A stretch of 64,000 nt of DNA from Demequina silvatica (GTDB taxonomy: Bacteria > Actinomycetota > Actinomycetes > Actinomycetales > Demequinaceae). The DNA is taken from NCBI RefSeq assembly GCF_000971215.1, contig NZ_BBMA01000002.1:248001-312000 (forward strand). The letters run 5' to 3'. Within the stretch, counting starts at the first letter, position 1. Each line of letters begins with the position of its first letter. Below are positions 56,487 through 64,000 of the stretch, one piece after another. The notes beneath the pieces are model-generated. The model saw only the letters and a list, made by a program, of their open reading frames with translations, ran no database searches and was not told where the DNA came from. The translations under genes and the position numbers were made by a program.

Positions 56487-58373
56487 GTGACCCGCACCGC
56501 CCGGCCCGCCGCCCGCACCCTCCTGTCCGCCACCGTCGCGCTCGCGCTGACCGCCACCGCGGTGGCGAGCGCCTCGGCACGCGACCTCGCGACCGAGGGC
56601 CCCGAGACCGTGAACGGCGAGCTGCTCGAGGTGGTCATCGAGACCGAGGGCGAGAGCACCACCGGGCACGTCCTGGTGGACGCCGGCGGCACGGTGACCG
56701 AGGTCGAGGGCGAGGCGCTCGAGGACATCGAGTCCGGCTCCGAGGTGCGCGCGACCGTCGAGGAGACCGTCGACGGCACCGAGGTGCTCGCCGCGACGGT
56801 GGTGGAGCCCGTCGAGGCGACCGCGACGATCGCGGACCACGCCGCGTACGTGGTGACGGTCGACGACACCACGGTGACCGGCGATGTGGCGCTCGCGGAC
56901 GCCACGGCGGACGCGGAGGCGGCGCTGGGCTACTGGGTCCGCGAGAGCCGCGGCGCGATCCCGACCTTCGACCTCGCGGCGTCCGCGACACTGAATCTCA
57001 AGTACTCGTGCGAGGCGGGCTACCAGGCCCTGTGGAACAAGGCCGCGGCGCTGTTCCCCGACGTGACCTTCTCCGCAGAGCGCAACCACCTCATCGTGTA
57101 CACGCCCACCACGTGCAGCTACCCCTACGCGGGTGTTGCGAACGTGGGCACCATGGCGCGGGGCGGCTTCGTCCACATCGCGGACCGCGGACTCGCGGTG
57201 ACCGCGCACGAGATCGGGCACAACCTGGGCCTCGGGCACAGCAGCCTGGTGTGGGGCGACGGCTTCGGCTCCGACTTCGGGTTCGCGGAGTACTACGGCG
57301 TGTACAGCCCGATGGCGGGCGCGATCGGCACCTACGACCCCGCGGATCTGGACGCGGGCTACCGCTCGTTCCTCGACCTCCCCGGCGCCGAGGCCCAGAC
57401 GCAGACCGTCACGCTCGAGCCCGGCGGCACCGAGCCGTCCGTGATCACCCTGGGCACCTCGGACGCGACGGAGGGCATCTCCGCTGTGACCTTCGCCGAC
57501 GACCAGGGCCTCCAGTACTTCCTCGAGTACCGCGACGGCGCCGGCACCGACGCGGGCGCGTTCTTCGCCGCCGCCGATTCCTGGTTGAGGCCGGCCAGCG
57601 GGTATGTCGCGCGCTACGCCCCCGGCGTGGTCATCACCGCGATGGACCCGGGCTACAACGAGCAGCTCCTCATCGGCGAGGACAACGGAACGGGAACCCT
57701 TCGGACGTCGTTCCGCGCGGGCGATACCTTCGTGGACCCGATGGGCCGCTTCACCCTCGACATCACCTCGCTGACCGCCGAGGCCGCGACCGTCGCGATC
57801 ACGCCGGGCCCGCGCAAGTGGTCCGCCACCAAGGCCACCGCGACCACGGCGGCCTTCGGCACTGCGGGCAAGGTCACCGTCGCGGTCGCGGGCGCGTACC
57901 GCGCGACGGGCAAGGTCACGCTCTCCTCCGGATCGCAGACCTGGACCAAGACCCTCAACGGCTCCGGCAGGGCAACCTTCGCGTTGCCCAAGACGTGGAA
58001 GCCCGGCACCCGCACGCTCACCGCGAGCTACGGAGGCTCGCTCGCCTCGCGTCCCTCCGAGACCACGGTGAAGGCGACCGTCATCAAGGCGCAGCCCCAG
58101 GTCACCGCGGTCAGGAAGACCGCGATCCGGAAGGGTGCGCGCGCCACGTTCGTGGCCACCGTCGCCAGCGGCGTCGCCCCGGAGACGGGCCAGGTGCAGG
58201 TCTCCGTGGGCAAGCAGGCCGTGTCGGGCAAGGTCACGCTGGTGAGGTCCGGGTCCGTCTACAAGGCGAAGATCACCACGTGGAAGCTGCCCGCCGGCCG
58301 CGTCGCGGTCAAGTTCCACGGCAACGCGCTGCTGGTGCAGAAGAAGGCCTGGACGTCCTACTACGCGCGCTGA
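56487..58373 (+). CDS. Secreted zinc metalloprotease-like protein with Ig-like C-terminus
   Basis: 628 residues. Signal peptide (LLSATVALALTATAVASASA). After a propeptide-like acidic region, AVTAHEIGHNLGLGHSS near 235-250 is the extended HExxHxxGxxH zinc site of metzincins, and YSPMAGAIG supplies the Met-turn. The C-terminal 180 residues form Ig-like repeats that match the protein encoded just upstream, down to the final YAR. A reprolysin/gametolysin-like protease is likely; the substrate is unknown. Confidence 0.8.
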   Translation: MTRTARPAARTLLSATVALALTATAVASASARDLATEGPETVNGELLEVVIETEGESTTGHVLVDAGGTVTEVEGEALEDIESGSEVRATVEETVDGTEVLAATVVEPVEATATIADHAAYVVTVDDTTVTGDVALADATADAEAALGYWVRESRGAIPTFDLAASATLNLKYSCEAGYQALWNKAAALFPDVTFSAERNHLIVYTPTTCSYPYAGVANVGTMARGGFVHIADRGLAVTAHEIGHNLGLGHSSLVWGDGFGSDFGFAEYYGVYSPMAGAIGTYDPADLDAGYRSFLDLPGAEAQTQTVTLEPGGTEPSVITLGTSDATEGISAVTFADDQGLQYFLEYRDGAGTDAGAFFAAADSWLRPASGYVARYAPGVVITAMDPGYNEQLLIGEDNGTGTLRTSFRAGDTFVDPMGRFTLDITSLTAEAATVAITPGPRKWSATKATATTAAFGTAGKVTVAVAGAYRATGKVTLSSGSQTWTKTLNGSGRATFALPKTWKPGTRTLTASYGGSLASRPSETTVKATVIKAQPQVTAVRKTAIRKGARATFVATVASGVAPETGQVQVSVGKQAVSGKVTLVRSGSVYKAKITTWKLPAGRVAVKFHGNALLVQKKAWTSYYAR

Positions 58374-58418
58374 CCGCGCTGACCGCGCGCGACCAAGCGC
58401 CGAAGACGGCCGCCCCGG

Positions 58419-59507
58419 CTACGAGATGTTGATCGACGTCGCGTTGTAGATGCCTTCGTTGGGGATGAGCTCGAACCAGGTCTGGCCCGCGGCGAGCTCG
58501 ACCGGGTCGCCCTTCGTGGTGGTGAGCACGAACGGGTCGTACTGGCCCTTCTTGCTCCACGTGATCGGGATGTACGAGTTCCCGGTCGCGACGTAGCCCT
58601 CACCCGAGCGACCCGCGACCAGCGTCTCCGGCACCGAGGACGTCGACGAGCCCGACGTGTACTGCACCGTCACCCACAGCATCACCACGTTGGTCGCGGA
58701 CAGCTGCGTGCCGTCGGTGGTGACGTGCGGCGTGCCCGCCTCGTAGCGCTTCCACGTCTTCGACGCCGCGTGCCACCGCCACTGCGGGTGCGCCATCGAG
58801 GACATGGTGATGTCGATGGTGGACGCCTTCTTGCCCGACTCGCGCGCCGTCGCCTCGGAGGCCGGGTACGCGATGTCCCACTGCTGGTCGGGCGCCTTCG
58901 CGCCCTCGGACTGCGCGGCGAAGTCCGTCGGGTAGCCGTGCAGGTTGTGCGGGGCCGCCTTGTCGGAGCTGCGGTAGAAGCCGTAGTCGCCCAGGTCCTC
59001 CGTCACCATGACCTGGCCCGAGTTGGCCGTGTCGGCGATGAACCGCGGCTGCGCCCCCGAGAACACCAGCGGACCCGCGAACGATCCCATGATGTTGCGG
59101 TCCATGGGCCGCATCGACCGGATCGGGCCCACCGACTCGGGGTACTCGGACTGGTAGACCGCGATGAGCCGCGAGATGCCGTACTCGACGTACTCCTCGA
59201 ACACCACGTCCGCCTTGTCGAGGTTCTCCTGCGGGCGCGCCTCGACCGTGTTCTCGATCTTGATCGACAGCGCCGGACGCGACAGCGCGGCCTTGCTCGC
59301 CTTCGACGCGTCCAGCCCCGTGAGCGGCCACGCGACCTCGGGGCGCGGGTCCTCGGGGGCGGGCGGCAGCGCGACGGCGGACACCGCGGGCGACGAGTCG
59401 ATCGAGACCGTCGAGGTGGGCCCGCTCTGCGAGGACGGCGAGCACGCCGCGAGGGTCACCATGGCGGCCGCGGCCGCGAGCGCGCCGGCGAGGCGGGTGG
59501 TCATCAT
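58419..59507 (-). CDS. DUF3048 (YerB-like) lipoprotein
   Basis: 362 residues. Lipobox VTLAAC with C22, then a Ser/Thr-rich linker. Core blocks are ALSIKIENTVEARPQENLDKADVVFEEYVE, AVYQSEYPESVGPIRSMRPMD and a second half with NVVMLWVTVQY and QTWFELIPNEG. This is the two-part DUF3048 family, named after B. subtilis YerB, with unknown molecular role at the cell surface. ATG pair at 59507/59504; TACACT lies seven bases upstream of the first. Confidence 0.88.
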   Translation of the reverse strand: MMTTRLAGALAAAAAMVTLAACSPSSQSGPTSTVSIDSSPAVSAVALPPAPEDPRPEVAWPLTGLDASKASKAALSRPALSIKIENTVEARPQENLDKADVVFEEYVEYGISRLIAVYQSEYPESVGPIRSMRPMDRNIMGSFAGPLVFSGAQPRFIADTANSGQVMVTEDLGDYGFYRSSDKAAPHNLHGYPTDFAAQSEGAKAPDQQWDIAYPASEATARESGKKASTIDITMSSMAHPQWRWHAASKTWKRYEAGTPHVTTDGTQLSATNVVMLWVTVQYTSGSSTSSVPETLVAGRSGEGYVATGNSYIPITWSKKGQYDPFVLTTTKGDPVELAAGQTWFELIPNEGIYNATSINIS

Positions 59508-59514
59508 GCCGACG

Positions 59515-59536
59515 AGTGTAGGCACGGCCGTAGGCT
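59515..59536. promoter_or_regulatory. Back-to-back -10 boxes for DUF3048 lipoprotein and menE
   Basis: TACACT on the minus strand (59515-59520, seven bases to ATG) and TAGGCT on the plus strand (59531-59536, seven bases to GTG) are ten bases apart. Confidence 0.5.
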
Positions 59537-59543
59537 GATCCGC

Positions 59544-60554
59544 GTGACCTACGCGCGCCTCGCCGACGATCCGTTCGCCGCGGTGGACGATGCGCTGGCC
59601 GGGCGGGCGGACGGCGTCGCCGCCGCGACGTCCGGGTCCACGGGCGCGCCGCGCGAGGTCCTCATACCGGGAACCGCGATCCGCGCCTCCGCGGAGCTGA
59701 CCGCCGCGAGGCTCGGCGGCGACGCGTCCTGGCTGCTCGCGATCCCGCCCACGCGCATCGGCGGCGCGATGGTGGTGGCGCGCGCCCGACTCGCCGGGAC
59801 GCCTCTGGCGACCCTGCCCGCGGGGCCGTTCACCGCATCGTCCTTCGCGGACGCGACCGCCGCCCTGCCGGCCGGCCGCCGTCACGTGTCGCTGGTCCCC
59901 ACCCAGGTGCGCCGCCTGCTCGCGGACCCCGCGGGCCGCGACGCGCTCGCCACCTACGACGCGGTGCTGGTGGGCGGCGCGGCGCTGCCCGAGCACGACG
60001 CGCCCGCGAACCTGGTGCGCACGTACGGCATGAGCGAGACGTCCGGCGGCTGCGTGTACGACGGCGTCCCGCTCGACGGCGTGGGCGTGCGGATCGAGGA
60101 GGACGGCCGCATCCTGCTGTCCGGCCCGACCCTCGCGGCCGGCTACGCGGACGGCGACGCCTCCGACTTCCTCGACATCGACGGCGTGCGCTGGTTCCGC
60201 ACCTCCGACCTGGGCGAGCGGCGGCCGGACGGGCGGCTGACCGTGCTCGGCCGCGCGGACCACGCCATCAACACCGGCGGCGTCAAGGTGCACCCGCAGC
60301 GCATCGAGCTCGCTCTCGAGCGCGCCGGCGCGACCGCCGTCGCGGTGGTCGGGGTTCCCGACGCGGAGTGGGGCGAGGCCGTGGTCGCGGTGGTCGAGGG
60401 ACGGGTGGACGATGCGGCGGTCGCCGCCGCGCTGGAAGGTCTCGCCTCGTACGAGCGTCCCAAGCGCATCGTCCATGCGCGGGTGCCGCGCACCGCGGGT
60501 GGGAAGATTGACCGGCCGGCCGCGCGTGCGCTGGCAAGCGAGGAGGACCGATGA
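59544..60554 (+). CDS. menE: o-Succinylbenzoate-CoA ligase
   Basis: 336 residues, a compact ANL-superfamily ligase. It activates o-succinylbenzoate with ATP and CoA. AATSGSTGAPREV is the phosphate loop; RTYGMSETSGGCVYDG, WFRTSDLGER and GRADHAINTGGVKVHPQRIE follow; the catalytic lysine is in TAGGKIDRPAAR. Shorter than E. coli MenE because the N-terminal part is reduced, as in other actinobacteria. GTG start appears leaderless. It overlaps menA by four bases. Confidence 0.92.
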   Translation: MTYARLADDPFAAVDDALAGRADGVAAATSGSTGAPREVLIPGTAIRASAELTAARLGGDASWLLAIPPTRIGGAMVVARARLAGTPLATLPAGPFTASSFADATAALPAGRRHVSLVPTQVRRLLADPAGRDALATYDAVLVGGAALPEHDAPANLVRTYGMSETSGGCVYDGVPLDGVGVRIEEDGRILLSGPTLAAGYADGDASDFLDIDGVRWFRTSDLGERRPDGRLTVLGRADHAINTGGVKVHPQRIELALERAGATAVAVVGVPDAEWGEAVVAVVEGRVDDAAVAAALEGLASYERPKRIVHARVPRTAGGKIDRPAARALASEEDR

Positions 60555-61420
60555 CCACCACCGCCGACTGGATCGCGGGCGCCCGCCCACGGACGCTGTG
60601 GACCGGCGCCGTGCCCGTGATCGTGGGCACCGCCGCCGCCATCGCGGAGGGCGGCTTCCGGCTGGTCCCCGCGCTGCTCGCGCTGGGCGTCGCGCTCGCG
60701 CTGCAGATCGGGTCCAACTACGCGAACGACTACTCGGACGGGATCCGCGGCACCGACATCGACAGGATCGGCCCCGAGCGGCTGGTGGCGTCGGGCAAGG
60801 CGCTGCCGTCCTCGGTGAAGCGCGCCGCGTACCTGTCCTTCGCGGTGGGCGCCCTGCTGGGTCTCGCGCTGGTGGTCTACGTCGAGATGTGGTGGCTGCT
60901 GGCCGTGGGTGCGATCGCGATCGTGGCGGCGTGGACGTACACCGGGTCCTCGCGTCCCTACGGCTACGCGGGCTACGGCGAGATCAGCGTGTTCATCTTC
61001 TTCGGTCCGGTCGCGCTCCTGGGCACCATGCTGACCCAGGCCGGACACGTCACCTGGTGGGCGGCCGTGGCCTCCGCCGGGGTGGGGCTGTACGCGGTCG
61101 CGCTGCTGCTGGTCAACAACATCCGCGACCTCGAGACGGACGCCCTCGCGGGCAAGCGGACGCTCGCCGTGAAGGTGGGCGAGCTGCGCGCGCGCCAGCT
61201 GTTCGCGGCGTCCGTGACGCTGCCTATCGTGCTGTCCGTGGTGGTCGCGTTCGCGCACCCGTGGGTGCTGATCTCGACCGTGGTGGCGCTGCCGTCCGTG
61301 GTGATCGCGTTCGGGATGCGGATGGGGGCGTCCGGCAGGAACTTCGGCGTGATGTTCCAGGGGATCAGCGGCGTGGGCCTGGCCTACGGCCTGCTGATTG
61401 CGGTCGGGCTGGCGCTGTAG
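60551..61420 (+). CDS. menA: 1,4-Dihydroxy-2-naphthoate polyprenyltransferase
   Basis: 289 residues, eight or nine membrane helices. Aspartate-rich motif NYANDYSDGIRGTDIDR and second motif NNIRDLETDALAGKRTLAVK bind the magnesium-diphosphate. It attaches the side chain made by the synthase at 29134. Cotranscribed with menE (ATGA overlap). Confidence 0.95.
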   Translation: MTTTADWIAGARPRTLWTGAVPVIVGTAAAIAEGGFRLVPALLALGVALALQIGSNYANDYSDGIRGTDIDRIGPERLVASGKALPSSVKRAAYLSFAVGALLGLALVVYVEMWWLLAVGAIAIVAAWTYTGSSRPYGYAGYGEISVFIFFGPVALLGTMLTQAGHVTWWAAVASAGVGLYAVALLLVNNIRDLETDALAGKRTLAVKVGELRARQLFAASVTLPIVLSVVVAFAHPWVLISTVVALPSVVIAFGMRMGASGRNFGVMFQGISGVGLAYGLLIAVGLAL

Positions 61421-61421
61421 G

Positions 61422-61700
61422 TCAGCTCTTCGCGTCGGCGTCGCGGTCGGCGTCCGCGCCGATCTCCGCGTCCTCCTCCGCGTCGGCCTCGCGCAGGCCC
61501 TTCTCGCCGCGGGAGATCCAGCCGTCCATCTGCTGGGCGGCACGCACCCGCAGTCCGGGCAGCATCAGGTAGGACACCAGCCAGGCGAGCACGAACGCGG
61601 CGATGATCGCGATGACGTCCCACCATCCGACCAGCCAGAGGCCGAACACGATGGTGGCGAAGATGCCCGTGCGGACACCCCAGTACGCGAGAACGCTCAT
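61422..61700 (-). CDS. Small membrane protein, DUF4229 type
   Basis: 92 residues. Two hydrophobic helices (GIFATIVFGLWLVGWWDVIAI and IAAFVLAWLVSYLML), then LRVRAAQQMDGWISRG and a highly acidic tail. This matches the actinobacterial DUF4229 family, function unknown, often near menA. It ends one base from the convergent menA stop. TACCGT six bases before the ATG: likely leaderless. Confidence 0.8.
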   Translation of the reverse strand: MSVLAYWGVRTGIFATIVFGLWLVGWWDVIAIIAAFVLAWLVSYLMLPGLRVRAAQQMDGWISRGEKGLREADAEEDAEIGADADRDADAKS

Positions 61701-61706
61701 GCCTCA

Positions 61707-61725
61707 ACGGTACCCGGCGTAGGCT
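61707..61725. promoter_or_regulatory. Back-to-back leaderless promoters for DUF4229 and PLDc_N genes
   Basis: Minus strand TACCGT (61707-61712) and plus strand TAGGCT (61720-61725), each six bases from its start codon and only seven bases from one another. The start codons are 31 bases apart. Confidence 0.5.
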
Positions 61726-61731
61726 TGACCG

Positions 61732-62025
61732 ATGGGCCGCATCCTTCCCCTCCTGGTCTACCTGGGCCTCGTCACGTACGCCCTCTCGGACGCGCTGCAG
61801 CGCCCCGAGAAGGCCCCGTACGGCGTGTCCAAGTGGATGTGGGCGGCGATCATCGTGCTGCTGCCCTTCGTTGGCGCGATCGGGTGGATCCTGCTCAGCC
61901 GGCTCCGCCCCGACAGCGGCTCCGAGCGCCGCGCGGAGCCCGTCGCTCCCGACGACGACCCGGAGTACCTCGCCTGGCTGCGCGACCAGGCGCGCCGCAA
62001 GAAGCAGAGCGGCGAGGGGCGCTGA
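61732..62025 (+). CDS. Small membrane protein with PLDc_N (phospholipase D N-terminal) domain
   Basis: 97 residues. Two helices (RILPLLVYLGLVTYALSDAL and MWAAIIVLLPFVGAIGWILL) followed by SRLRPD and a charged tail with DDDPEYLAWLRDQ. This is the stand-alone PLDc_N form common in actinobacteria, function unknown. No phospholipase catalytic motif. Confidence 0.82.
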   Translation: MGRILPLLVYLGLVTYALSDALQRPEKAPYGVSKWMWAAIIVLLPFVGAIGWILLSRLRPDSGSERRAEPVAPDDDPEYLAWLRDQARRKKQSGEGR

Positions 62026-62043
62026 CGCGCCCGACGCCCGCCC

Positions 62044-64000
62044 TCACCTCACCTCGACGCGCACCCGCCTCGCGCTCTCGCGCCCGACCGGGGTCCGCTC
62101 ACCCGTGAGCGCCACCACGGCCTCCGCCTGACGGACGCGCGGCGTTCCCACCCACAGCTCGACCTCGCCGGGCTCGACCGCCCGCATCAGGTCGCGCCCC
62201 GAGAACGCGAGCCGCGCCGCGGGAATGTCGAGCACCACGTCGCGCGCCTCGCCCGGAGCGAGCGGCACGCGCGCGAACCCCACCAGCTGCGCGACCGGCC
62301 GGGTGACGGACCCCCGGCGCACCCGCGCGTAGACCTGCACCACCTCGTCGCCCGCACGCTCGCCCGTGTTCTCGACGCGAACCGACACCCGCATCGTCCC
62401 GTCGCAGGCGGCGCCCGTCGCAGAGAACCCCGCGTATGCGAAGGTCGTGTACGAGAGCCCCTCGCCGAACGTCCGCGGCGTCGCCGAGGACAGGTTGGTG
62501 ACGTCCGAGTCCTCACCCAGGCGCGGGTGGAGGTACGTGTGCGGCTGCGCGCCCGTGTCGCGCGGGATCGAGACGGGCAGGCGGCCCGACGGGTTGACGC
62601 GCCCCGACAGGACGCCCGCGATCGCGCGTCCCCCCTCCTCGCCGGGGAAGAACGCCTGCACCACCGCGGCGCAGCGCTCGAGCGCCCACCCGATCGCGTA
62701 GGGCCGCCCCGTCACCAGGACCAGCACCACCGGCGTGCCCGTCGCGAGGACCTCCTCGACCAACGCGCGCTGGACGCCGGGCAGCTCGAGCGAGTCCGTG
62801 TCGCAGCCCTCGCCGGAGGTGCCGCGACCGAACAATCCGGCTTGGTCCCCGACCACCACGACCGCGACGTCCGCGGCGCTCGCGGCGGACACGGCCTCCG
62901 CGAAGCCCTCGCGCGAGTCGCCCTGGACGTCGCAGCCGTGCGCGGTGAGCACCGGGCCCAGCTCGTCGCGGAGGGCGTCGAGCACGGTCGGCACGTCGAG
63001 GCCCAGCTCGGTGCCCGGCCGCTTGTCGAGCACGTGGTTGGCGAACGAGTAGCACCCGAACATGGCCTGGTAGCGGTCCGCGTTGGGGCCGATCACCGCG
63101 ATGCGCGGGGCGCCCGAGGGGGACGATGCGCGGGCCGGGTCGGCCTCGAGAGGCAGGGTGCCGTCGTTGGCGAGCAGCACCACGCCGCGCTCGGCGAGCA
63201 GGCGGGCGACCTCGCGGTGCTCGGGCCCGTCGAGCTCGATGCCGGACGGCGCGGGTCCGTCGAAGGACGCGTCGAGCAGGCCCAGCCGCTCCTTCTGCGC
63301 GAGGATGCGTCCGGCGGCGCGGTCGACCAGCTCCTCGGGCACCGCCCCGGACCGCACGGCGGCCGCGAGCGGCGCGAGGTAGGCGTCGCCGGTGGGCAGC
63401 TCGACGTCGACGCCGGCCGCGAGCGCGAGGCCCGCGGCCTCGCCCAGGTCGGCTGCCACGCCGTGGAGCAGGTGGAGGAAGGCGACCCCGAAGTAGTCGG
63501 CGACCACCACGCCGTCGAAGCCCCACTCGTCGCGCAGGACGCCGGTGAGCAGGGACCCGTCGGCGGCCGTGGGCACGCCGTCGATCTCGGTGTAGGCGTG
63601 CATGACGGAGCGGACGCCGCCGTCGATGACGGCCATCTCGAACGGCACCATCATGACGTCGCGCAGCTCGCGCGGGCCCATCGCGACGGGCCCGAAGTTC
63701 CGCCCGGACTGCGACGCGGAGTAGCCGACGAAGTGCTTGAGGGTCGCGTCGACCCCCTCGGACTGGACGCCCTCGACGTAGGACGTGCCGATCTCGGCCA
63801 CCAGGTACGGGTCCTCGCCGATGCACTCCTCGGTGCGTCCCCAGCGCGGGTCGCGCACCACGTCGAGCACCGGCGCGAGGCCCTGGTGGATCCCGAGCGC
63901 ACGGCAGTCGCGGCCGATCAGCGCGCCCATGCGCGCCACCAGCTCCGGGTCGAACGCCGCGCCCCACGTGAGCGGGCCGGGGTACGTCGCGGCCTTCCAG
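62044..64000 (-). CDS. Glycoside hydrolase family 3 beta-glycosidase (N-terminus outside window)
   Basis: The frame is open to the window edge (WKAATYPGPLTWGAAFDPELV at the visible start), so roughly the first 80-100 residues are missing. GH3 blocks: DVVRDPRWGRTEECIGEDP, KHFVGYSASQSGRN, and the nucleophile aspartate in FDGVVVADYFGV. The GH3 C-terminal domain (VVGDQAGLFGRGTSGEG, GRPYAIG) and a fibronectin-III-like domain (TFGEGLSYTTFAY onward) follow. Probably a beta-glucosidase or beta-xylosidase; no signal peptide can be assessed. Confidence 0.9.
   Translation of the reverse strand, partial: WKAATYPGPLTWGAAFDPELVARMGALIGRDCRALGIHQGLAPVLDVVRDPRWGRTEECIGEDPYLVAEIGTSYVEGVQSEGVDATLKHFVGYSASQSGRNFGPVAMGPRELRDVMMVPFEMAVIDGGVRSVMHAYTEIDGVPTAADGSLLTGVLRDEWGFDGVVVADYFGVAFLHLLHGVAADLGEAAGLALAAGVDVELPTGDAYLAPLAAAVRSGAVPEELVDRAAGRILAQKERLGLLDASFDGPAPSGIELDGPEHREVARLLAERGVVLLANDGTLPLEADPARASSPSGAPRIAVIGPNADRYQAMFGCYSFANHVLDKRPGTELGLDVPTVLDALRDELGPVLTAHGCDVQGDSREGFAEAVSAASAADVAVVVVGDQAGLFGRGTSGEGCDTDSLELPGVQRALVEEVLATGTPVVLVLVTGRPYAIGWALERCAAVVQAFFPGEEGGRAIAGVLSGRVNPSGRLPVSIPRDTGAQPHTYLHPRLGEDSDVTNLSSATPRTFGEGLSYTTFAYAGFSATGAACDGTMRVSVRVENTGERAGDEVVQVYARVRRGSVTRPVAQLVGFARVPLAPGEARDVVLDIPAARLAFSGRDLMRAVEPGEVELWVGTPRVRQAEAVVALTGERTPVGRESARRVRVEVR

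Noticed and set aside
58369..58392. Short direct repeats (GCTGACCGC) after the metalloprotease stop
   Set aside because: Too short and GC-simple to be meaningful; no hairpin forms.

Overview
The window is very GC-rich (about 70% or more by eye). It has dense genes, many GTG and occasional TTG starts, and an apparently large share of leaderless transcripts. Gene content fits an actinobacterium: menaquinone biosynthesis, a 14-subunit NDH-1, an FprA-type ferredoxin reductase beside a ferredoxin-type sulfite reductase, and HtpX. I would place it in Micrococcales, near Cellulomonas or Demequina; the genus is a guess.

Layout. 1-4.5 kb: polyamine-type ABC transporter genes (potB cut by the window edge, potA, potD) divergent from an FAD amine oxidase-like gene. 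4.6-7.6 kb: a sugar porter, then three small colinear genes with phage-tail-like and SGNH-hydrolase features, ending at a tRNA-Tyr. 7.9-12.7 kb: a YajQ-type protein, a HipBA toxin-antitoxin pair with an AT-rich operator, and several single genes including htpX. 12.8-17.1 kb: fprA divergent from sulfite reductase-cysH. A 22-codon cysteine-rich leader peptide precedes the reductase and is a candidate cysteine attenuator. 17.2-23 kb: a giant secreted amylopullulanase with two catalytic domains and a LacI-type operator over its promoter. 23.3-27.9 kb: a tightly coupled glycosyltransferase 2 / membrane-fusion protein / GH81 glucanase operon, predicted to make and trim a beta-1,3-containing glucan. 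29-47 kb: one minus-strand array, geranylgeranyl-reductase-like gene, nuoA to nuoN, polyprenyl diphosphate synthase. 48-61.4 kb: menaquinone genes menF, menD, menC, menB, menE and menA, interleaved with a methyltransferase, a MazEF-type pair, a sirtuin, two related secreted proteins and a DUF3048 lipoprotein. 61.4-64 kb: two small membrane proteins and a GH3 glycosidase cut by the window edge.

How it works together. The respiratory half is coherent. The polyprenyl synthase makes the quinone side chain, the men genes make and prenylate the naphthoate head, the reductase-like enzyme probably saturates side-chain double bonds, and NDH-1 uses the quinone. No clear UbiE/MenG quinone methyltransferase is present here. 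The carbohydrate half pairs starch/pullulan degradation, sugar uptake and a beta-glycosidase with synthesis of an extracellular glucan.

The most unusual signals are: (1) a ten-base motif, GGACGATGCG, present in 32 exact copies on both strands, in genes and between them; (2) the polycysteine leader; (3) the GT2/MFP/GH81 operon; (4) long interrupted palindromes between convergent genes; (5) very compact divergent leaderless promoters.
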